Positions 57,501 through 64,000 of a stretch of DNA of 64,000 nt are shown in pieces. The notes below the pieces were generated by a model. It was not told where the DNA came from. It did no database searches and saw only the letters and a program-made list of their open reading frames with translations. The stretch covers positions 75,162,163-75,226,162 of the forward strand of contig CM054177.1 of the NCBI GenBank assembly GCA_028829895.1, written 5' to 3'. Both the position numbers and the translations under genes were made by a program. Every line of letters begins with the position of its first letter. Position 1 is the stretch's first letter. This stretch comes from Sinotaia quadrata. Lineage: Eukaryota; Mollusca; Gastropoda; Architaenioglossa; Viviparidae.

Positions 57501-60500
57501 AACTGTCTTGCATCAGAAAAATAAATCAGTGCTGGCAGAATACTTTGCAAAATGATAAGGAGTTTACTACACATTTAAGTTATATCTTGTTGGCAAAAAT
57601 AAGTACTAATAATCTTCTCAAACAATTTTTTGTATTATCACTACAGAATAATTTCTTTTGTGTGGATTAATTGGATACTGAAATATTTGTTCTAGATTTT
57701 TTTATAAAAAAAGCACGATTTTAAAAATAATGACTTGAGATTAATTTTCTTTATTTAAAAAAGTTCCAAACTAGTGTATTTCATTTTTATTTGGTTCCAA
57801 AGAAGAAAATGCATTTCTCTGGCAAGGTTCTGGCAACCATGCTGCAAGATTAAAATTATTTTCCAAGTGTGCCATGAATAGAAGAAACTGAGAACCACTG
57901 AGTCAGACATTCTGTCAGGCCAATACAACAAACGAAATATATCTTTTAAACAATTTTTCTTGAAAAAATTGCTTTTTTAAAAAATACTCACCAGAGGAAC
58001 AGACTAAAAGAGATTACAATTTCTACCCTTCAATCATATGCAAGCCAGGTTCTTGATATAAAGACCCACAGATTCCAAGGGAAGACACAGCCTTAAAGAG
58101 TGTAGCTATTATTCTCATAAGTGATTCCTTCAGTACCTTAATGAGAGAATGTATGGGTAGGAAAAGTTGGGAAGTCATGTGAGTAAGCTAATCTAGTAAA
58201 TATTGAAGAAAAACTTATTTTATAAAAAAAATCCTTCTTCCATCATATAACCAGATGAATATATTACAAGAAAATAACAATAGAACAGTGTGGGAAGTGT
58301 GATCATAATTCATTATAGAGCATTTTTGTCTGGTTGTAATATGGAAATAAAGTCATCAAGTAAATCACCTCAACAATGCCACTGGAAATGCCCACAGCCA
58401 GTACAGATCCATCTGCAATCCAGGATAAACTGCAGATGTAGGTGTCAGTTTCAGTGTTCATTAGATGAGATATGTTGGAGTTGTTGGCATTCCAAAGGTA
58501 AATGTCTGTGCCCAAAGCTGCTGCTATAACGTTGGTGTTTGACCAGTCAAAAGTGTGCAGATCTATGGTTTAAAATAATTAGAACAAACACAAGAATTAA
58601 CTATATCCTACAATTGCAGACTGGATCTTGCTCGTCATGACCAAATGCTTTTGAATCCCTTTTATACACACAATCCCCACCTTAACATATATAAGTGAAT
58701 TAAAATCTGGGAATAGGGGTAATATTCGAAAATAGTATTTCTGAATTATGAAATACCTCTAGAATGCATAAAGTTTGTAAGTCAGGGACCTATTATATAT
58801 AGGCACTCACCAATCTATGCAATATGCAACTTAAGTAAACTTGGATCTATGTAGCCTTGTCTGTAACCCCATTACAAGTATTAATTTTCTGAGTTAGAAT
58901 TATTGCATGTTATACTACTAACCTTTTTCTTCTGAAAGATTAGTACATTTGTTGCAGAATCTGCAGCACCTTTTCCTCACTGTTCTTCAAGCCAAAGTTA
59001 CTTACACTAATAACCACTTCAAAGATTTTCATTACCAAGAAAGAATGTAAGATCTAACAATGAACATGCAATAAATAGTAGGTAGTCCCACTCATTTCTT
59101 CTAGTTAATATTTACAAATCTTTAATGCTTAAAAATGTGTAATCTGATAAAATAAGGTTATGTACAAAAAAATATGATGATAGCTATAATATTTTTTAGA
59201 TATTAATTTAGTGTCATAATTTATGATGAAAATCTAAAACAGTCCAACAATTCTAATAAATATAGTCACAGACAACAAGAAAAAACCCAGATGAAGTGCA
59301 AAACTGACATTTCAGTTTTTTATAAATTGCCAAGGAAAAAACATGCTTTTGGTTCATAAAATTGTTTGCAAAATGCAACAGGACTATTCATGGCACCATA
59401 GCACATGCAGCTGATGAACAAAGTACATCCAGAAGGCATATTATTAAATCATTTGCCTTCTAGCTAATGCCTATTTTTCCCCCAAGAAACTGTGAAAAAT
59501 TTCAAGGTCCACTGATGGCTTTGGTCAGCACCTATATGCTCAAACATCTTTGTTTCTGAGTAGTTCTAGACATCTAATTGTAAGATAGAAGAAAGAATAA
59601 AAGTGTTTGGAAAGAGGGGGTTGTTAAATAAAATGCTCCTCTTAAGAAGCTGTCTCGTACCATTTAAACTTAGGAATCTCAAACATAACTTTACATGGCA
59701 CCCATTCATTCAGCTAGATTTTAAAGTTAACAACAGAAAATTCAACAACCAACCAACCACAAGGCATACTCCAATTCATATTATATTTATACATCAAAGC
59801 ACCAATTTAATGCTTACAATAATCATCCCTAACATCAGGTGCATCCAACACATGCTCAGGCTTGCTAGGAATATGGCGAGCTGTTGACAAGGATGCAGTG
59901 GGTACTTTTGCAGTACTGTACAGCACATTCAGGTTATTGATTTGGTCTGATGATATTAAAAAAAAAACTCAATATATAATTATAGGAAGAACATAAGCCA
60001 ATTAAACTATAACAACATGTAATATAGGATCTATAATTACTTTTGAAAGCTCTTTAAAACAACTATTACAAAACCTTCATACTATTACTGATTATGATCA
60101 TTAAGAATGAAACTGAAAATGAAAATTTTTCAATAATTTAAAAAAAAAAAAAACTTCCTTGAATTGGTAAGAATTTTACAGTTTAAATTTTACATAATTT
60201 TTATCTAAGCTATTACAGATTGGCCACAATTTACTAAAACTAAAGATATTAAGGATAGGCCTAACAAAACTGATTAGCATTACAATACCACGTAAAATAG
60301 TTCAAGTTAATAGCAATACAGAAAGATCATCAAACAAAGATCAGCAGTTCCTTAATTTTAACAGATGGCTTGGTTTTGAAGCACTTCTTAGTATTAACAG
60401 ACAACTATGTTTTGAAACATCACTTACTATTAACAGATAACTTAGTTTTGAAGCTAAGTATTTTGGTCTCAGAACTTGCTTGATGTGGCAGCATAGCTTT

Positions 60501-62872
60501 GGACAGATGTTGCTGATACTGGGTGTTGGTTTGTGAGTTCTCTTCATCTTCAGCGTTATGAACATTTAACAAGGCAAAGTGACTCACCTCCTGGTCAGTT
60601 GTCAGTCGATTCGGAATGAACCTAAATAAAGATTAAAGATACAAACTGTCTAGACAAATGTACTCCCAAGTATAAAAACAAAGAGAGAACATTATGATCT
60701 CTAGATACACTCCTGGTGTAAATATTTAATGTATCAATATATAAACATATTGCTTTCAAAATATTGTCTAAAATAAGTACAGAGATTGCAGAGATTTCTT
60801 TAAAAAAAAAACAAAAAACAACCCCAGCTATCTTAGTAACTGAATAAATGCACAATAAAATTATTGAAATATACCCAATATCTGGGACAAAATCTGACTA
60901 TGATACCAAAGTGAGGAAGTCTGATGCAAAATAAGAAAAGGCATGTTTAGATTCTGTGACAGAGCAGAGTTGTCTGTCTCCATTTTAAAATTAAATATAT
61001 CTTATACTTGTTTAATGTCAGCATGACCTTCTGGTACTGTGTGTTTTGTAAGTACCAGAGTTAAAATAACAACTCATGAAGAGAATGCGCTAGAACTTGC
61101 TGATGTAATCTAAACCGGTTTTATGTGGATGAGTAGTTTTTATTACCCAATGGGTTAAGATTTACAAATATGAGACCAGCCAATGGGCTGAGATAAAAGT
61201 TTACCTGCTGAAATAATTCTGTTGTTTTAATCACTTTGAATCTGGTCATGAAAGGCAGCTGTTACCTTAATGGTGAGTTAACTGATCGATTGAAAGAGAA
61301 TGGACTTAGGAATGTGTCGTGCATTTTGCTATTATTATAATTTATATTATACTTGTATTTGATGTAGAGAGGTATTACTTCTACAACTGTGAATTATGAA
61401 GCTTGTATGTAGTATGTTAAACACTTTCTGGTGAACACATTTATAAATTATTATGTTGTATTTATTATGCTGTATGTGTGTATCTGAATGAATACTGTTG
61501 CAGGAAACTGTAAGTGAGACTTAAATGTAAAAAAGAATGAAGTTAGAGATGATAAACTCAATAACTTAGCATTTTTCTCTGATTAATTATATTTTATAGA
61601 AAAAAAGCAGCCTTTCTAGAATTTCCCGGTTGATATATAAACCGTTATAACCATGGTAGATTTGATAAGTCTCTACCACAGCGTGTAAGCATAAGAATAC
61701 ATTGCCCCTGATAAAGCATGGCAGCAAAAGTGCCTGACTACAACATGGAATTTCTGGTATAAAGAAGTTACTGGAAACTGCTATATTGTTGTTCTGCTTG
61801 AGGGAACTAATATGGCGATTGAGTGCCCAGAATAGTCTCTAGAGAACAGCAGCTCGTGGAACATTCAAAAGCAATTTAAAGAAACATGTGAAGAACTGGC
61901 AATTTTATTGTGAACAATAAACTTGTGACACTAGTATGAAAGTGTGCGAAAGACTATATTGTAGCTTCATCATGGACAAGGTTATTACAAACTATTATCA
62001 CTCATCTCTCTATAACTCTATTCCTGCTCTATGATATGAATGATCCTGTGATTTATATTGATACTAATCTGCTGAATTATGTTAGGATATAAGACTGTAT
62101 AAGCACTGAAATTATTCGAATGTGGTTTCATGGAAATATTGATGTCAAATAATCTTTTCATTGTTTCTGTTATATGTATTGATTGTTGATTTAATAAATT
62201 TATTGAGCTTCTTGATATGTATTTAATTGTTGATTTAATAAATTTATTGACCTTCTTACACATATTGATAATCATATGTTGGAGAGATAGTGGGTGGATG
62301 GGGGTTTGCTAAATATAAAGATGGATTTTTATCTTAAGCTTTGGCAAGAAGTTTTCAACCTATGGAAATACTGTGACAGTAAATGTCTGGGGTCTTTAAT
62401 GTTGTGGAAATGTTGAAAATGTTTACAGAACCTGCATATCCACCAAGTGATAGAGACAAGTGGTGTTTTCTGGAGAATTATTAATAATATAAATCCTGAT
62501 TCTCATCACTTGTAATTAGTTATGGAGGATTAATAATAATAATAATCATAACCAATAAGTAGGGTGGTGGTGTGTCACAGATTCATACTGAAATATACAC
62601 AGCTTTCCCCCAGTTTGATTCATTATCATCTCACCTGTCTTGATGTTTTCCTGGTGTAGCAGTGGACTTTTTATTAGATGCTTTATCCAAAAGATGCTTT
62701 CCTGGAGTAATTTTGGGAGATTTAGTTTTTTTGCAACTGCCTGGCGTTTTAGGGTTTTTGCCTGGAGTTTTAAGGTTCTTGCCAGGTGTCTTTGAGTGGC
62801 CAGGAGTTCTTGTAAGAGGTTTTCCTGGTGTTCTACATACTGGCAATTGTGATCTCAATGGAGAAGTAGTTC
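51390..62872 (-). CDS. CDC20: Cell division cycle 20 / fizzy, 5' partial, nine exons in window
   Basis: The product activates the anaphase-promoting complex, recruits securin and cyclin B, and is the target of the Mad2/BubR1 checkpoint (family knowledge). Exons: 62635-62872, 60428-60621, 59818-59946, 58369-58562, 55942-56036, 54861-55086, 54043-54168, 53560-53677, 51390-51565, with matching phases; 1496 nt, 497 residues plus a split first codon. In order: seven TPG repeats, C-box DRFIPNR, KILSF Mad2-contact motif, a seven-blade WD40 propeller and the terminal SIR (Ile-Arg tail that docks on APC/C). The APC/C-binding segment [10 protein letters not shown] and the [18 protein letters not shown] block separate it from Cdh1. 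The N-terminal exon and start codon are not in the window. In the visible part, the KEN and CRY degrons of human CDC20 are not kept. Confidence 0.96.
52925..53035 (-). repeat. tRNA-derived SINE head on minus strand
   Basis: The minus strand has a B-box-like GGGTTCGAGTC, and an A-box-like TGGTTCAGGCATTGG upstream at tRNA spacing. No full cloverleaf forms. In CDC20's last intron (51566-53559). Confidence 0.5.
53078..53463. repeat. About 80-bp satellite, five units
   Basis: Units read AAGAAGTCTAATCTA, CAGTTTACACATTTGTATTA and GATCACTAGATCTTGTTAGA. The three middle units are nearly identical and the outer ones decayed. It starts right beside the SINE head and ends about 100 bp from an exon. Confidence 0.9.
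53560..53677 (-). CDS. CDC20: CDC20 exon, WD40 blade 6
   Basis: Codes [20 protein letters not shown] then [20 protein letters not shown]; human VCSILWSPHYKELISGHGFA and QNQLVIWKYPTMAKVAELKG. TGTTTAG acceptor, GTTGGT donor, leaves one base. Confidence 0.97.
54043..54168 (-). CDS. CDC20: CDC20 exon, WD40 blade 5
   Basis: Codes [20 protein letters not shown] then [20 protein letters not shown] plus SQ. The CPWQ...[13 protein letters not shown] signature is shared by Cdc20 and Cdh1. AATTTAG acceptor, GTTATT donor, phase 0. Confidence 0.97.
54325..54460 (+). mobile_element. Possible pogo/Tigger-like fragment
   Basis: CAGCAGAACCCCCATTATCC resembles pogo-type ends (CAGTAGAACCTCG-type followed by ATTATCC). 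I cannot find the other end. In the 54169-54860 intron of CDC20. Confidence 0.25.
54861..55086 (-). CDS. CDC20: CDC20 exon, WD40 blades 3/4
   Basis: Codes [20 protein letters not shown], then [20 protein letters not shown] and [19 protein letters not shown]. It is the propeller region that touches BubR1 and degrons; human has SGSRSGHIHHHDVRVAEHHV. TTGTAG acceptor, GTAATC donor, phase 0. Confidence 0.97.
55942..56036 (-). CDS. CDC20: CDC20 exon, WD40 blade 2/3
   Basis: Codes [20 protein letters not shown] then [11 protein letters not shown]; human LWDVQQQKRLRNMTSHSARV. Phase 0 start after CTAAAG, so the join reads SGIVELWDV without a gap against the human SAEVQLWDV. Donor GTATTC. Confidence 0.95.
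56653..57900. mobile_element. hAT-like element remnant 3
   Basis: The right end, inverted, reads CAGTGGTTCTCAGTTTCTTC and then ATGGCACACTTGG. The left end CAATGGCAGTTTTTCCTA and then ATGGTACACAAGTG matches it with a 4-base gap. The TIR start CAGTGGTTCTCA is a known hAT type. No transposase is visible. The flanking 8-mers (CAAATCAG and AGTCAGAC) do not match well. In the CDC20 intron 56037-58368. Confidence 0.5.
58369..58562 (-). CDS. CDC20: CDC20 exon, WD40 blade 1 and part of blade 2
   Basis: Codes [20 protein letters not shown] then [20 protein letters not shown] and [20 protein letters not shown] plus GIVE. It matches the human YYLNLVDWSSGNVLAVALDN and YISSVAWIKEGNYLAVGTSS regions. CCATAG acceptor, GTGATT donor, phase 0. 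Confidence 0.96.
59818..59946 (-). CDS. CDC20: CDC20 exon linking to propeller
   Basis: Codes [20 protein letters not shown], then [20 protein letters not shown] plus Tyr; human has QNRLKVLYSQKATPGSSRKT and CRYIPSLPDRILDAPEIRND. Acceptor ATCATCAG, donor GTAAGC, leaves one base. Confidence 0.93.
60355..60450. repeat. 36-bp tandem repeat across a CDC20 donor
   Basis: TTAACAGA and TTTTGAA(G/A) blocks recur with starts at 60431, 60395 and 60359, exactly 36 bp apart. The first copy codes FKTKLSVN and holds the donor; the intron copies have CTAAGA and TTAAGG instead of GTAAGT. Confidence 0.8.
60428..60621 (-). CDS. CDC20: CDC20 exon with C-box and KILSF
   Basis: Codes [20 protein letters not shown] (C-box and following helix), an acidic [10 protein letters not shown] stretch where human has the KEN-containing SKENQPENSQTPT, and [16 protein letters not shown] (Mad2/MCC contact, human EAKILRLSGKPQN). 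TTATTTAG acceptor, GTAAGT donor at 60427. Two decayed copies of this exon end follow in the intron. Confidence 0.94.
61009..61732 (+). mobile_element. LTR-like copy 2 with primer-binding-like site
   Basis: Similar along its length to 16292-16985 with small indels, and ends before TGGCAGCAAAAGTG, the counterpart of TGGCATCAGAAGTG in copy 1. Sequence after it (to about 62020) may be leader or gag-like DNA of the same element, but has no clear frame. Antisense to CDC20 in intron 60622-62634. Confidence 0.5.
62170..62265. repeat. 50-bp direct duplication
   Basis: ATTGTTGATTTAATAAATTT and ATTGA(G/C)CTTCTT appear twice. In the first visible CDC20 intron. Confidence 0.85.
62635..62872 (-). CDS. CDC20: CDC20 exon with TPG repeats (first visible)
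   Basis: Starts after CCATAG in phase 1, so one base of the first codon comes from an exon beyond the window. Codes about 79 residues with seven TPG motifs (RTPGK, RTPGH, KTPGK twice, KTPGS, ITPGK, ATPGK) and one KSPK. Human has two such motifs (RTPGRTPGK), and Cdk sites lie there. Ends at GACAG before GTGAGA, giving the D of the C-box. Confidence 0.93.
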
Positions 62873-63250
62873 CTATGGAAATCATTAGAAATAGATTTAC
62901 TTAAGTAAACAAAAGGACATATCTTTTTAAAAAAAAGTATAACAATGATCAGGTCAATATAATTATAAGATGACTAAAAGTATCAAGAAACAAACTGCAA
63001 AAGAATATATATATTATCCAAAAATGAAACTCAAACTTCTGATATCTATCAGAACTATCTAAACCAATTCATTAACTCATTTATATATAAAACAGCTGAC
63101 TCAGGATTATTTGACATTACTGACATAAGGGTGACAGAAGCCAGAATAATGCAAATGAATACCAGAACAACAAAATGTTCTGTAGTCTAATCTAATAAGT
63201 GGCTTATGGATGGCATAAATAGTCAAAAAATCAGGATAATGCCCTGAAAT

Positions 63251-63251
63251 A

Positions 63252-63287
<36 letters not shown>

Positions 63288-63340
63288 AACCTTAAAAAAA
63301 AAAAAAAAAAAAAAAAACCTTAAAAAAAAAAAAAAAGCAC
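63251..63340 (+). repeat. Interrupted poly(A) tract
   Basis: Three A runs joined by TTAACCTT and CCTT. It could be a retroposon tail or a slippage-prone tract. The rest of 62873-64000 shows no CDC20 exon and nothing else I can name; it is presumably intron. Confidence 0.85.
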
Positions 63341-64000
63341 TTAAGTCTAATGTGAGAAGTGATGAAAGGGTGGAACAGGTAATTTCCCATAAAGGATAAT
63401 TTTTAAAAAAATCAGGAACTAATTCTAATTTCAAGATATGCAAATATGTTATAACTATATAAGTTTAGCCTTCTTGGGTTTCATTCACTTTATGCCTAAT
63501 AAATTTATCTTCAAATTTAGAAACAAATGATTTTTTGGCAATAAGGAATCATGTATTTCTATCAAGTATCATGCAATTGTGATGATAATTTTTACAAATA
63601 ATTTATTAATCATACAGTATATAACCTAAAACTTCAGTATGAATGCACAATGATAACTGTACACATAAGTATATTGTTATATCCCAAACTAAATCAACAT
63701 GCCCATTTGAAACAAATGTACACAAATTTTATTTACTGTGTGACTAGGCTTCCAGTTCCACTTTCAGCACAGCTAGTCCATAACCCAGATAATCTTTTGG
63801 GTAGTTTAGAGTCAACAGTATACACTAACAGACATCTTATCCAGAATGAAAATGTTCATATACTGATGTCAATATAAATTATAATAAGAATTATAAATCA
63901 TTTAAATGATTGAAAAACAATACAATAACATTAGAGGATTTAATATTTCTCAGAAAAGCAAAGAGAAGGCTTGGTCACAACTGTGTACAAAGTATACATT

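Noticed and set aside
62662..62904. Plus-strand frame with repeated PGVL units
   Set aside because: It is the antisense of the CDC20 TPG-repeat exon; the minus strand has splice sites and conserved motifs.
63251..63443. Minus-strand Phe-rich frame
   Set aside because: Translation of poly(A)/poly(T).

Overview
This is a 64 kb stretch of an AT-rich animal genome. It carries two multi-exon protein-coding genes, both on the minus strand and arranged head to tail. Reading downwards in coordinate, CDC20 comes first (51390-62872; its 5' end lies beyond the right edge). A 4.8 kb intergenic spacer follows, and then U2SURP (start codon 46566, stop 2337). The remainder is introns, transposon remnants, tandem repeats and AT-rich DNA. 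Introns run from about 0.2 to 5.9 kb, and nearly all have GT-AG ends with consensus-like donors. The protein sequences are bilaterian and about equally distant from vertebrates and insects. My best guess is a mollusc or other lophotrochozoan, from the intron sizes, low GC content, dense minisatellites and the hAT, piggyBac and tRNA-SINE remnants. The species cannot be settled from the sequence.

U2SURP (SR140) encodes a U2 snRNP-associated splicing factor. I assembled 25 coding exons by hand with matching phases from start to stop: 2955 nt, 984 residues (human is about 1029). Domain order is a charged N-terminus with an Arg-Asp tract, an RRM, a SURP module, a CID-like domain, an acidic DLDG-repeat segment, a cwf21 helix and an RS/basic tail. 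One intron (34137 to 33782) is GC-AG. The start codon sits in a TISU/YY1-like AAAGATGGCGG context, and a 7-codon upstream ORF ends two bases before it.

CDC20 encodes the APC/C co-activator that drives anaphase. Nine coding exons are present: 1496 nt, 497 residues plus a split codon. They cover a TPG-repeat segment, C-box, KILSF motif, the WD40 propeller and the terminal Ile-Arg tail. The first coding exon or exons, with the start codon and promoter, lie beyond position 64000.

Transposon remnants sit mainly in the large introns: three hAT-like elements (one with a perfect 8-bp target duplication), a decayed piggyBac-like element with TTAA ends, a TTAA-flanked MITE, a mariner-like MITE, two related LTR-like copies (one in an intron of each gene) and two tRNA-like SINE heads. 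There are about a dozen minisatellite or satellite arrays. At three places a short tandem array runs across a splice site, so exon ends are copied into the neighbouring intron.

I see no bacterial operons, CRISPR arrays, rRNA or functional tRNA genes. No new biological system stands out. The most notable signals are the splice-site duplications, the expanded TPG repeat and missing degrons of CDC20, the G-quadruplex and Z-DNA tracts in introns, and an unexplained plus-strand open frame at 48112-48327.
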